A DNA stretch of 45,280 nt from Ruegeria lacuscaerulensis (GTDB lineage Bacteria; Pseudomonadota; Alphaproteobacteria; Rhodobacterales; Rhodobacteraceae): NCBI RefSeq assembly GCF_013031245.1, contig NZ_WPZL01000030.1, positions 1 through 45,280 of the forward strand, written 5' to 3'. The translations under genes and the position numbers were made by a program. Of the stretch, positions 1 through 8,580 are shown piece by piece (position 1 is the first letter of the stretch; the number at the start of each line of letters is the position of its first letter). The notes beneath the pieces were generated by a model. That model saw only the letters and a program-made list of their open reading frames with translations. It was not told where the DNA came from and did no database searches.

Positions 1-2
1 TG

Positions 3-167
3 GCGGCGGGCGAGAACAATCCAATGGACGCGCTGCGCAATGCGATGATCATCGGAGCATTGCCCTTTACCATGGTGATGGGTCTGATGTGCATCGCTCT
101 GGGCAAGGCGCTGTTCCGTGACAGTCAGCGCGACAAGCACGGCGTGGCCACGCAGGCCGCTGAATAA
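3..167 (+). CDS. BCCT-family transporter, C-terminal end (partial)
   Basis: Only the last 54 codons are in the window; the frame is open from base 3 and stops with TAA at 165-167. The visible peptide has one hydrophobic segment (about IIGALPFTMVMGLMCIALGK) followed by a short charged tail, the usual end of betaine/carnitine/choline transporters: the last transmembrane helix and a cytoplasmic tail. Such carriers sit in the inner membrane and import quaternary amines with Na+ or H+. The assignment rests on a short tail and on the neighbouring MttB-type methyltransferase, so the family is likely and the substrate unknown. A strong hairpin terminator follows directly. Confidence 0.6.
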   Translation, partial: AAGENNPMDALRNAMIIGALPFTMVMGLMCIALGKALFRDSQRDKHGVATQAAE

Positions 168-190
168 GCGTACGCCAACCTGACTAAACC

Positions 191-219
191 AACGCCGCCC
201 CGAACGGGGCGGCGTTTTT
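191..219 (+). terminator. Rho-independent terminator after the BCCT gene
   Basis: An 11-bp GC-rich perfect stem (ACGCCGCCCCG / CGGGGCGGCGT, loop AA) spans 192-215 and is followed by a T run. It separates the transporter transcript from the methyltransferase gene downstream. Confidence 0.9.
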
Positions 220-320
220 CATTCGGAACCAGTGTCGCTTCCTGCAAACAGATATCGCAATCAGTGAGGTGCAATGCCACCGAATCCCTCAACCTAACCT
301 ATAAGATTGGAGGATTGTCC

Positions 321-1868
321 GTGAACATTCGAACCGCAACCCGCTCGGGCGGACGCTCAGCCCGTCGTGCCATGCGCACCGCACCGAACATTGAAATGCT
401 GCCCGGCCTGACCCGTGGCATCCCCTTGTGCGAGGTGATGGACGGCAGTCAGGTCGAACGCATCGACACGGCTTCGATGGATATTCTTGAGAATGTAGGC
501 GTCCAGTTTCGCGACCCTATTGCGCTGGAAGACTGGAAGAAAGCAGGGGCCAAGGTCGATGGCGAGTTGGTCTATCTCGATCGGGGGTTGGTGCGAGAGT
601 TGATCGCCACCATCCCCAGCGCCTTCACTTACCACGCGCGGGATCCGGAGAAGAATGTCCGGCTGGGCGGCAGGCATTCGATCTTCGTGCCGATGACCGG
701 CGCACCGTTCCTGCGGGATCTGGATGACGTGCGCCGGAACCCGACGCTGGACGATCTGGCGATGTTCCATAAGCTCAGCCACATGATGCCCGCATTGCAT
801 TCCTCGGCGCACCACATCGTGGAACCTTATGACCACCCGATCAGTCAGCGCCACCTGCGTATCACTTATTCGTCGATGAAACACTCGGATAAAACCTTCA
901 TGGGCATGACCACGTCGCCCAGGAACGCCGAGGACGTGATGGACATGTGCGCAATTTTGTTTGGCGAGGAGTTCCTTGAGGATCACCCCGTCACCACTGG
1001 CAACTGCAATGGCAACTCGCCGCTGGTCTGGGATGAAACCATGCTGGGCGCGATGCGGGCCTTCTGCCGCCGCAAGCAGCCGGTTCTCTGCTCGCCCTTC
1101 GTGCTGGGTGGGGCAAACACGCCTGCTTCTGTCCCCGCAACGGTGACCCAACTGAATGCTGAGGCGCTGAGCGCGCTGGCCTACACACAGGTCATACGCA
1201 AGGGCGCGCCCGCAATCTACGGCCACTACCTGTCCACCGTGTCGATGAAATCCGGTGCCCCGATGGCCGGTACGCCCGAGATCAGTCTGATGAACTTCAT
1301 GATTGGTCAGATGGCGAGGCATTACGGCGTGCCCTGGCGTACGTCGAATACGCTGGGTGGAGCCAAAACCTTCGATGCGCAGGCAGGGTATGAATCCGCG
1401 ACCACGCTGCAGGCGGTGATGCATGCCGGGGCCAACTACATCTGGCACAGCGCGGGATGGAATGAGGCAGGAATGCACTGTTCGGTCGCCAAGTTCATTG
1501 TCGATGCCGAACAATGTGCCATGGCCTATCGCATGGCCGAAGGGCCGAAATGGGATGATTTCGATCAGGCCCTTGCAGCGGTGTCAGATGTGGGTCCCGG
1601 CGGGCATTATCTGGGCCACCCGCACACACAGGACAATTTCCAGAGCGCCTTCTTCATGCCCGAACTGTTCGACAACAACTCGATCGAGCAGTGGCAGGCC
1701 GAGGGTAGTGTCGAGATCACCGAACGCGCCCTGAACCGCGCCCGGTCACTGTTGAGCGAATATCAGGAGCCGAAACTGGACGTGGCCAAAAACGAGGAAC
1801 TGCTGGATTACATCGCCCGGCGCGAGCGTGAAATCCCGGCAGCGGATGAACTGAACCAGAGTTACTGA
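321..1868 (+). CDS. Trimethylamine methyltransferase (MttB) superfamily protein, non-pyrrolysine type
   Basis: The 515-residue protein belongs to the MttB superfamily, cytoplasmic TIM-barrel enzymes that move a methyl group from a quaternary or tertiary amine to a corrinoid protein or another acceptor. The ORF is open from 264, but GTG at 321 is preferred because TTGGAGGA lies about 6 bases upstream of it, while the upstream ATG has no ribosome-binding site. The frame has no internal TAG, so this is not a pyrrolysine-containing archaeal-type MttB. It is one of the non-Pyl homologues, of which MtgB (glycine betaine), MtpB (proline betaine) and MtcB (carnitine) are characterised. No corrinoid protein is encoded nearby, so methyl acceptor and substrate are open. 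The adjacent BCCT carrier suggests a betaine-like substrate. It stands between two terminators as a single gene. Confidence 0.85.
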   Translation: MNIRTATRSGGRSARRAMRTAPNIEMLPGLTRGIPLCEVMDGSQVERIDTASMDILENVGVQFRDPIALEDWKKAGAKVDGELVYLDRGLVRELIATIPSAFTYHARDPEKNVRLGGRHSIFVPMTGAPFLRDLDDVRRNPTLDDLAMFHKLSHMMPALHSSAHHIVEPYDHPISQRHLRITYSSMKHSDKTFMGMTTSPRNAEDVMDMCAILFGEEFLEDHPVTTGNCNGNSPLVWDETMLGAMRAFCRRKQPVLCSPFVLGGANTPASVPATVTQLNAEALSALAYTQVIRKGAPAIYGHYLSTVSMKSGAPMAGTPEISLMNFMIGQMARHYGVPWRTSNTLGGAKTFDAQAGYESATTLQAVMHAGANYIWHSAGWNEAGMHCSVAKFIVDAEQCAMAYRMAEGPKWDDFDQALAAVSDVGPGGHYLGHPHTQDNFQSAFFMPELFDNNSIEQWQAEGSVEITERALNRARSLLSEYQEPKLDVAKNEELLDYIARREREIPAADELNQSY

Positions 1869-1889
1869 GGAATTCTCCCCCGAAACTCT

Positions 1890-1917
1890 CCCGCCCGGAC
1901 CATCGGGCGGGCATTTT
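1890..1917 (+). terminator. Rho-independent terminator after the MttB-like gene
   Basis: An 8-bp stem CCCGCCCG / CGGGCGGG (1890-1897 and 1904-1911) with a 6-base loop is followed by a short T-rich tail. Confidence 0.85.
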
Positions 1918-1936
1918 CTACTCTACTGGAGGAACG

Positions 1937-2586
1937 ATGGAACTACAGGGAAAATCCGCCCTTGTGACGGGGGCTGCGGGCGGGATTGGTGCAGCGTCTG
2001 CGCCACGCCGCGGTCCGCGTAGCAGTCGCCGACCGCTCGGTCGATGGCGTCGAGGCCGAGGCCCATTTGCCGGGTGATCTGCTGGGTGCGGCCTATGCGG
2101 ACGCGTTGCCTAGGAAGGCGGCAGACGCGCAGGGCGGTCTGGATATCGTGATCAACAACGCAGGTGTCATCACGCGCGGTTCAGTCACGGAGATTTCCGA
2201 TCAGGACTGGTCTCTCTCGATGGGTGTGAATGTCGAGGCTCCGTTTCGCATATGCCGCGCGGCGATCCCGATCATGGCCGTGGCAGGCGGCGGTGCCATC
2301 GTCAACACCGCCTCGTGCTGGGGTTTGCGTCCCGGAGGGTATTAGATGCAATGCAATTGCACCGGGTTGGATCGATACTGACCTGAAGCATGACTTCGTA
2401 GCTTCAATGCCGGACCCGCAAGCCTTTCTCGAGGATATCAAACGTATCCACCCGGTGGCTCGCACTGGAGCACCTGAAGAGGTCGCGGCGCTGGTCGCCT
2501 TCCTCGCCTCGGACGAGGCCAGCTTTATTACAGGGCAGGTCTACACTGTTGACGGCGGTCGTATGGCTAAGCTGAGCCTGCCTTGA
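1937..2586 (+). pseudogene. Short-chain dehydrogenase/reductase, broken by two frame-changing lesions
   Basis: A good ribosome-binding site (GGAGG) and ATG at 1937 open a classical SDR: the cofactor motif VTGAAGGIG is in the first frame. That frame stops within about 45 codons. Homology resumes in a second frame near 2000 (VRVAVADRS...DIVINNAGVI...GAIVNTAS, the NNAG and catalytic-Ser strands) and stops at TAG near 2343. It continues in a third frame from the same bases (PEGIRCNAIAPGWIDTDL...GQVYTVDGG) to the stop at 2586. The second lesion removes roughly 25-30 codons that should carry the YxxxK catalytic pair, which is absent from every frame. The protein cannot be a working SDR. Its original role was probably in the same amine pathway as its neighbours. 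It meets the convergent FAD gene end to end. Confidence 0.85.
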
Positions 2587-3927
2587 TCATTCGTCCCGCG
2601 CGCGCCATTCCTTCCAGCGCAGTACCGCATTTGCACCGATCTCGCGGAAGGGCTGCGGCGGAAGGCGCTTGGGCTGATCTTCGGCGTCAAAGTGTCGGGT
2701 GATGTCCGAACTATGGCCGCAGGCGCGTTCAGCCGCAGCAATCCCGGTCAATGTCCCGCGTGCGGTTCCCAGCCCGTTCTGGACGCAGCCGGAATAGATG
2801 CCGGGCTCAATTTCGCGTGCGACGGCGACACCATTCAGGCTCAGGCATAGGTGACCTGCCCAGTGATACTCCATCTCTATCCCGCCCAATTGTGGAAACC
2901 GCTGTTCGAACTTACGCTGCATCACCCGCGACGCTCGCGTCAGATCGCGCCGTGACGCCGCCATGCCGGGGCGAAGGGCCGCGCAGGTGCGGGTGATGAT
3001 GCGATTACCACCCTGACCTGTATCAATGCGCCGCATGGTCGTGCCCATCGGATCGGATGGGGTTACCCCCCAGCGCGCTTGTCCGCCCAGCCGAGCCAGC
3101 GCCCCGTCATCCAGTTCCGGCGTCATTGCCGCGAAGAGGAAGAGTTGCATCAGGCGGTCGCACTCGATGCCGAAACTCTCAAGGTGGCCATTGACCGTCA
3201 GAATGACGGCGCCGGTGCGCACTGTGCCTCGCGCGGTTCGGACCTGCCAGTCGTTGACCTGTTTCTCGAACCCCGTCACCGCAGAATTCTCAAACAGCGA
3301 AACACCATCACTGACCAACCCTTTGGCCAGCCCGCGAATATACCCGGCGGGTTGCAGCATCACCGTGCCGGGGGTGTACAGCCCCGACCGATAGTGGTGA
3401 GATCCAGTCAGGTCATGCATCTGTTTCGGATCCAGCATCTCGCTGTTTTCGCCGAGTTTGCTTAAATGCTGCGCGTAGCTGATGTTATGCGCATGCCCCG
3501 CCGCGCTGGCCGCGCCGTTCACCTTGCCAGCAGGATCAAAGAAATTCGGGTCGATCTGGTAGTGTTCAACCGCTGAGCGGGCGAACGCAATGGCTTGTCG
3601 GTTCAGAGCGATCATCGCCGTGTCATCGCCTGCGCCGGCATAATCCGATGAGGACAAATCATGTGGCAAATCGATCATGAAGCCCGAGTTTCGTCCTGCG
3701 GCCCCCTCGGCCACACGCCCGGCCTCCAGCACGACGATGCTCGCCTCTGGCTGCAATTGCTTAACTCGACGTGCTGCTGATAGACCGGCGAACCCGGCGC
3801 CGACGACAACGAAATCCGTGGTCAGATCCGTGTCCAACTCCTGCGCGGGAGGTTGAGCGCCAAGAATGGCGCTCCATGCGGCTGGTCCTCGGTGGACCGG
3901 CAAGGTTCTGGCAACATAGGTGCTCAA
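2587..3927 (-). CDS. FAD-dependent amine/amino-acid oxidoreductase (DAO/OrdL family)
   Basis: The 446-residue protein has the Rossmann FAD motif GAGFAGLSAA near residues 43-52, the downstream acidic residue in VVLEAG, and a GRNSGF segment typical of DAO-fold oxidases such as gamma-glutamylputrescine oxidase PuuB and D-amino-acid or hydroxyproline dehydrogenases. It should oxidise a C-N bond of a secondary amine or amino acid in the cytoplasm. Translation starts at TTG, overlapping the TGA stop of the aldehyde dehydrogenase by 4 bases (TTGA), so the two genes are translationally coupled. It is the last gene of the gntR-dapA-aldh operon. The family is clear; the substrate is not. Confidence 0.82.
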   Translation of the reverse strand: MSTYVARTLPVHRGPAAWSAILGAQPPAQELDTDLTTDFVVVGAGFAGLSAARRVKQLQPEASIVVLEAGRVAEGAAGRNSGFMIDLPHDLSSSDYAGAGDDTAMIALNRQAIAFARSAVEHYQIDPNFFDPAGKVNGAASAAGHAHNISYAQHLSKLGENSEMLDPKQMHDLTGSHHYRSGLYTPGTVMLQPAGYIRGLAKGLVSDGVSLFENSAVTGFEKQVNDWQVRTARGTVRTGAVILTVNGHLESFGIECDRLMQLFLFAAMTPELDDGALARLGGQARWGVTPSDPMGTTMRRIDTGQGGNRIITRTCAALRPGMAASRRDLTRASRVMQRKFEQRFPQLGGIEMEYHWAGHLCLSLNGVAVAREIEPGIYSGCVQNGLGTARGTLTGIAAAERACGHSSDITRHFDAEDQPKRLPPQPFREIGANAVLRWKEWRARDE

Positions 3928-5420
3928 TCAACAGCCTCATCTTCATCGTCGGTCAGATCAATCCAGATGGTTTTCAACTGGGTGTACTGATCATGCGCGT
4001 GAACCGAGTTGTCCCGTCCGCCAAAGCCGGATTGTTTGTAGCCGCCGAAGGGCGTGGTGATGTCGCCCTCGCCAAAACTGTTGACCGTGACGGTGCCGGC
4101 CTGGATCGCACGCGCGCCGCGAATGGCGCGTTTGGCATTGGCCGTGAAGATCGATGCGCAGAGGCCATATTCGGTGTCGTTGGCGATCTTGATGGCCTCG
4201 TCAAAGCTTGACACCTCGATCACCGACAGGATGGGACCAAATATTTCCTCGCGTGCCAGGGTGGCGTCATTGCCGGGAACCTCGACCACTGTCGCCTCGA
4301 CAAAGCCTTTGTCCGCCTTGCCGCCGATCACCACATTTTCGGCCTGATCCAGATAGCTGCAAACCTTGTTGTAGTGGCCTTCGCTGACCAGCGCGCCCAT
4401 GCGCGTCTCGGGCGCCAGCGGGTCTCCGACATTCCACTGTTTCGCGTGATGGGCGATGCGCTCCAACAACTCCGCCTTTACATCCTTATGCACGATCAGG
4501 CGGGAAGAGGCCGAGCAGTTTTCGCCCATGTTCCAGAACGCGCCGTTGACCACATGCGCGGCCACGCGGTCCAGATTTTCCGCGTCGTCCATGACGATGG
4601 CCGGGTTTTTGCCACCCATCTCAAGCACGACTTCCTTGGCGTTGCTTTCAGCGGAATAGGTCAGGAATCGTTTGCCGGTCACGGTCGAGCCGGTGAAGGA
4701 CACCATGTCGATATTCATATGCCGCCCGATGGGTTCGCCCACCTCGACGCCACCGCCGGGCACAATATTCAGCACACCACGCGGCAGCCCGGCTTCCATC
4801 GCCAGTTCGGCCAAGCGCAGCGCCGACAGCGTGGTTTCAGCCGCCGGTTTCACCACAACCGAGCAGCCCGCCGCCAAAGCAGGCCCGATCTTCCACGCCA
4901 ACATCAGAAGGGGGAAGTTCCACGGCAGCACCAGCCCCACAACCCCGATCGGCTCGCGTACCACCATCGCAATGTGAACGTCGCTGGCAGGCGAAACCTG
5001 ATCGTAGATCTTGTCAATCGCCTCAGCGTGCCATTTCAGGCATTGGATCGTCTCGGGCACGTCCACGGTTTCACAGTCGAAGATGGTCTTGCCGCTATCG
5101 ATACTCTCCATCACCGCCAGTTCGCGCGCGTTGCGGGATATCAGTTTGCACAGGCGGATCAGCGTGTCCTTGCGATCCGAGGGGTGCAGTTTTGACCAGC
5201 GCCCATTGTCAAACGCCTCGCGGGCCTTTTCGACGGCAAAATCCACATCCGCCGCGCCGCAGGCCGCAATATCGGCCAGCTTCTCACCGGTTGCGGGGTT
5301 CATGGTTTCGAACGTCTCGCCCGAGATCGCGGGGCGGAATGCGCCGTCGACGAAAGCGCCGGTGGGCAGGGTCAGGCCTGCGGCAATGGATTTGTATTCG
5401 TCCTGTGTCAGCAGATCCAT
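3924..5420 (-). CDS. NAD(P)+-dependent aldehyde dehydrogenase (PuuC-like)
   Basis: At 498 residues this is a full-length ALDH-superfamily enzyme. Visible signatures are PWNFP (Asn168), FTGSTVTGK for cofactor binding (242-250), LEMGGKNPA with the general base Glu267, and GENCSASSR with the catalytic Cys302. The C-terminal stretch (GGYKQSGFGGRD, then LKTIWIDL) resembles PuuC, the gamma-glutamyl-gamma-aminobutyraldehyde dehydrogenase. It probably oxidises the aldehyde released by the neighbouring oxidoreductase or DapA-like lyase to a carboxylate. It is third in the minus-strand operon, 5 bases after the dapA-like gene and overlapping the FAD gene by 4 bases. Confidence 0.88.
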   Translation of the reverse strand: MDLLTQDEYKSIAAGLTLPTGAFVDGAFRPAISGETFETMNPATGEKLADIAACGAADVDFAVEKAREAFDNGRWSKLHPSDRKDTLIRLCKLISRNARELAVMESIDSGKTIFDCETVDVPETIQCLKWHAEAIDKIYDQVSPASDVHIAMVVREPIGVVGLVLPWNFPLLMLAWKIGPALAAGCSVVVKPAAETTLSALRLAELAMEAGLPRGVLNIVPGGGVEVGEPIGRHMNIDMVSFTGSTVTGKRFLTYSAESNAKEVVLEMGGKNPAIVMDDAENLDRVAAHVVNGAFWNMGENCSASSRLIVHKDVKAELLERIAHHAKQWNVGDPLAPETRMGALVSEGHYNKVCSYLDQAENVVIGGKADKGFVEATVVEVPGNDATLAREEIFGPILSVIEVSSFDEAIKIANDTEYGLCASIFTANAKRAIRGARAIQAGTVTVNSFGEGDITTPFGGYKQSGFGGRDNSVHAHDQYTQLKTIWIDLTDDEDEAVD

Positions 5421-5425
5421 GTCTC

Positions 5426-6343
5426 TTATCCCTCGGCCACAATATCAGCGATTGTCTTCTTGAGCACATGCGTCACCTGTTCCAGCGCGCGCTTGTCGTC
5501 TTTGTTCAAGCCTTTCAGCGGAGGCCGCATCGCGCCGGCGTCGATCCCGTTCATAGTGACTCCGTGCTTGATGGTCTGGATGAACTTGCCACCCTGCTCC
5601 AGCACCCGCATCAACGGCATCATCGCGGACATGATCCGGCGGCCTTTGGCAAAATCACCCTCGACCACGCAGGCATTGTACAGCGCCACGTGCTCGGCGG
5701 GCAGAAAGTTTGACCCGCCGCAGACCCAGAACGGCGCGCCCCAGGCGAAGAATTCCAGCGCCTGGTCATCCATGCCGCAGCCCAGCTGGATATGTGGGTA
5801 ATCCCGCGCCAGCATGTGCACCCGGTTGATTTCGCCCGAGCTTTCCTTGATGCCGCAGAAATTCCGACTACGGCCGACACGGTTCAGAAATTCTTCACCC
5901 ATCATCGTACCGGTGCGGTGTGGGTAATTGTACAGCATCACCGGCAGATCGGCGGCCTTGTCGATGGCCAGTGCGTTCAGAGCGTTTTCCCGGTCGGTCG
6001 GAACCGAATAGGGCGGGCTGGCTAACAGGATCGCATCCGCGCCGATCTCACGCGCGCCTGAAGCCAATGCCACCGAATCCGGCGTAAGCATAGCGCCGGT
6101 GCCAACCACCAAGGGTAGACGGCCCTTTAACTGCACATGGGCGAACCGCGCCAACTCCAACCGTTCGTCAACCGTCTGGGCATAGTTCTCTCCTGTGGAC
6201 CCACCGGAGATCAGACCGTGCACGCCATTCTCGATCAGGTATTCGATAACGTCGGACAGAACGTCCCAATTCACGCTGCCATCCTTGTGATAGGGCGTGA
6301 CAACCGGGGTATAGATCCCCTCAAATCTGAAAATCGGGTTCAT
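5426..6343 (-). CDS. DapA-family lyase (dihydrodipicolinate synthase/N-acetylneuraminate lyase superfamily)
   Basis: The 305-residue protein is a class I aldolase-type TIM barrel. Key residues are visible: GGSTGE (47-52) for substrate carboxylate binding, Tyr138 in YNYPHRTGT, and the Schiff-base Lys166 in GIKESSG. The reading frame is open to 6391, but the Met at 6343 follows GAGGACGGA and begins the conserved FEGIYTPVVTP block. True lysine-pathway DapA is unlikely here: the gene lies in a catabolic operon with a GntR regulator, an ALDH and an FAD oxidase. This combination recalls hydroxyproline degradation, where a DapA-family member deaminates pyrroline-4-hydroxy-2-carboxylate. That specific role is an inference. 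Confidence 0.85.
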   Translation of the reverse strand: MNPIFRFEGIYTPVVTPYHKDGSVNWDVLSDVIEYLIENGVHGLISGGSTGENYAQTVDERLELARFAHVQLKGRLPLVVGTGAMLTPDSVALASGAREIGADAILLASPPYSVPTDRENALNALAIDKAADLPVMLYNYPHRTGTMMGEEFLNRVGRSRNFCGIKESSGEINRVHMLARDYPHIQLGCGMDDQALEFFAWGAPFWVCGGSNFLPAEHVALYNACVVEGDFAKGRRIMSAMMPLMRVLEQGGKFIQTIKHGVTMNGIDAGAMRPPLKGLNKDDKRALEQVTHVLKKTIADIVAEG

Positions 6344-6350
6344 TCCGTCC

Positions 6351-7061
6351 TCAAGCAGGTTTCGAAAGGGGCGGGACGCCCATCGGGACATCCAGCGCGT
6401 CGGGCATCACGAACAGCTCGATCTGATCGCGCGAGAGGTTCCAGTGATCTTCGGCCAGCTGCGCTGCCGCGGCATCATCGCGCGCCTCAATCGCGGCGAT
6501 GATAGCGTCGTGCTGACGGCTTGCCTCAGACAGATTGTCGGGCGTTTTCGCCGTTTGCGGTCGATAGAATGTCATACCAATCCGGGCGTGATCGATCAGC
6601 AGCCGGTTGAACGAGGGCAGCAGGTATACATTGCCCGACATTTCTCCGGTTACTTCATGAAAGCGGTTATTAGCCAGTGACCGGTCCTCAGCCGAGCCCG
6701 AACGCAACGCGGTTTTGAAGGCCTGTTGCGCGTCTTTCAGATCCCCGATTTGTGCCGGGGTGGCGTTCAGAGCCGCCAGGCGCAAGATCGCCCCATAGAC
6801 CATGGGAGCGGCCAGAAAGAAATCGCGCAGGGTGGTATAAGACATCTCGGATACGCGGGCGCTGCGGTTGGTGCGCAGGTCCAGATAGCCTTCGCCAGCC
6901 AACTGCCGGAAGACCTCTCGCAGGGGCGTGCGCGACAGGCCAAACGCGTCTGACAGATCCGCCTCATCCAGATCCGCGCCCGGTTGCATGCGCAGGGTTA
7001 AGATAGAGACTTTCAGGTGCTCCATCAGCTCAGCTTTGCGGGACTTCGCATCGTCTTTCAT
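6351..7061 (-). CDS. GntR-family (FCD subfamily) transcriptional regulator
   Basis: The 236-residue protein has an N-terminal winged helix (about residues 15-75, with the GLSRTPLREVFRQLAGEGYL recognition region) and an all-helical FCD ligand-binding domain containing the usual metal-site histidines (RFHEV, RQHDAIIAAIEARD, DHW). The start at 7061 is chosen because AGGGAGA lies just upstream; the frame is open further to 7190 but that extension is not family-like. It is the first gene of the operon, 7 bases before the dapA-like gene, and probably represses it in response to a pathway metabolite. Confidence 0.88.
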   Translation of the reverse strand: MKDDAKSRKAELMEHLKVSILTLRMQPGADLDEADLSDAFGLSRTPLREVFRQLAGEGYLDLRTNRSARVSEMSYTTLRDFFLAAPMVYGAILRLAALNATPAQIGDLKDAQQAFKTALRSGSAEDRSLANNRFHEVTGEMSGNVYLLPSFNRLLIDHARIGMTFYRPQTAKTPDNLSEASRQHDAIIAAIEARDDAAAAQLAEDHWNLSRDQIELFVMPDALDVPMGVPPLSKPA

Positions 7062-7136
7062 CCTGTCTCCCTTTCCGAGTCCGGCGCGAATCGCGGCAGA
7101 GTTGCTGCGCACAATCAGTATTCTAGAAAAATACAA

Positions 7137-7148
7137 CTTGTATACATA
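7137..7148. promoter_or_regulatory. Candidate GntR operator upstream of the operon
   Basis: The perfect palindrome TGTATACA (7139-7146) lies in an AT-rich stretch about 80 bases upstream of the gntR start and 73 bases upstream of the divergent araC-type gene. FCD-type GntR proteins commonly bind short palindromes of the GTNNAC type, so this is a reasonable operator for autoregulation and for the divergent gene. Confidence 0.45.
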
Positions 7149-7218
7149 AAAAAATCGTGCAGCATAGACCATCGACTGAGACTCAGGCACCGGACGTCAA
7201 ACGGAACGGGAAATATCC

Positions 7219-8169
7219 ATGCGTCAGACCAGGCACATCACCTTCATTCTGGTCGAAGAATTCTCGCATCTCGCCTTTTCCTGTGCGGTGGAACCTCTGC
7301 GGATTGCTAACCTTGTGAGTGGCGAAGAGTTATACGGCTGGTCGTTTATCTCTGAACATGGCGAGCAAGCCGTATGTTCCAATGGGTCCGTGACGCTGGT
7401 GCATGGGGGGTTGGACGCGCTGGCCAAGACGGATCAGCTGTTCGTGCTGTCAGGCATCCACATGCGCAACCATGTCACGCGCCCCTTGCTGGCCACGCTG
7501 CGGCGCGAGCGGGCGCGCGGAACCGCCATCGGAGCCCTGTGTTCCGGGGCATGGCTGCTGGCCGAGGCTGGATTTCTGGACGGGATGCAGGCCGCGATCC
7601 ACTGGGAATATCACGACGCCTTCATGGAGGCCTTTCCCGAAGTGAACCTTGTGCGCAGCGTCTTCGAAGCCGATGCAAAACACATAACGGCGTCGGGGGG
7701 TACGGCCACCGCCGATCTGATGCTGCACCTGATCGAACGCGACCATGGTGAAGAACTGTCGATCGCTGTTGCAGACCAGATGGTTTATAATGCCGTTCGC
7801 AACGCCACCGCCAAACAGCGCGTTTCGCTGCAATCGCGTAACGGGATGCGTAATGCCCATCTGGCAAAGGCGATCCACATCATGCGGAATTGCATCGAGG
7901 CACCGGTGTCTCCGACGCAGATCGCCGAGGACCTGGGAATTTCCACGCGTCAAATGGAGCGGCTGTTTGGTAAATACCTCAATACCTCGCCCAAGAAGTA
8001 CTTCATGGAGTTGCGGTTAGAGCGTGCCCAGAAGCTGTTGCTGCAGACCGAAGCGTCTGTAACCGAGGTGGCCATGGCCTGCGGTTTCGAGAGCCCCGGC
8101 CATTTCTCGCGTGTTTACCGGTCGAGTTTTGGCGTGACCCCACACGCGCAGAAAAACAAGATCGGTTGA
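7219..8169 (+). CDS. GlxA-family AraC-type transcriptional regulator (DJ-1/PfpI domain plus HTH)
   Basis: The 316-residue protein has an N-terminal class I glutamine-amidotransferase-like domain (about 5-190) with Cys108 in GALCSGAWLLAEAG. A C-terminal AraC double HTH follows (about 212-312), including the second-helix signature VTEVAMACGFESPGHFSRVYRSSFG. This layout is that of GbdR, CdhR and related regulators, which activate glycine betaine, carnitine or dimethylglycine catabolism. It is transcribed divergently from the gntR operon, with about 157 bases between the starts, and probably activates the nearby amine genes. The inducer cannot be read from the sequence. Confidence 0.85.
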   Translation: MRQTRHITFILVEEFSHLAFSCAVEPLRIANLVSGEELYGWSFISEHGEQAVCSNGSVTLVHGGLDALAKTDQLFVLSGIHMRNHVTRPLLATLRRERARGTAIGALCSGAWLLAEAGFLDGMQAAIHWEYHDAFMEAFPEVNLVRSVFEADAKHITASGGTATADLMLHLIERDHGEELSIAVADQMVYNAVRNATAKQRVSLQSRNGMRNAHLAKAIHIMRNCIEAPVSPTQIAEDLGISTRQMERLFGKYLNTSPKKYFMELRLERAQKLLLQTEASVTEVAMACGFESPGHFSRVYRSSFGVTPHAQKNKIG

Positions 8170-8580
8170 TGTAAGGCGGCGGGGGGAGCTGCGCTGTCCA
8201 AAGGCGAGCCCGGCAGGTCAGGCGCTCACCCCCTTGGTCCCGCTCGTACCCCCTCGTTAAAGTCAAACTGGTAAACTGATCAGCAGGATTGAGTATTCAT
8301 AGATGCGGAAAAGGGCATAACTATTACAAGATCGTGTCAGAGATATGTACGTTTTGACAGAAATCGTTGTCGCTGCCGTATTTTCAGGTGCCGCCCGAAA
8401 TCAACAGATAGCTGATGTTTTTTATCAAGTCGGCAACATAAGTTTGCGTCAATTGTCGGACTGTGGCATTTATTTTAGGCCAGGAAACGGACAATTTTGG
8501 CAAAAAATGGCGGTAAATCACAACCAAACTTCTTTGATAGTTTCCAAATCCTCAGCGTGCGTAGGCGTTGGAGGGCAAGC
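8170..8580. other. Intergenic stretch without a recognisable gene
   Basis: About 410 bases lie between the AraC-type gene and the next plausible start. Short frames exist but none has a ribosome-binding site or family-like sequence. The composition turns AT-rich after about 8250, as expected of a promoter region for the following gene. Confidence 0.5.

Noticed and set aside
357..1514. Long open frame on the minus strand across the MttB-like gene
   Set aside because: It is the antisense shadow of a well-supported gene, is rich in Arg/His/Gly typical of antisense frames of high-GC DNA, and has no family-like content or ribosome-binding site.
321..1868. Pyrrolysine-containing trimethylamine methyltransferase
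   Set aside because: The frame has no internal TAG and there are no pyl genes here; it is a non-pyrrolysine homologue.
4374..5195. 273-codon plus-strand frame within the aldehyde dehydrogenase gene
   Set aside because: Antisense of an intact ALDH with all catalytic residues; composition is that of shadow frames.
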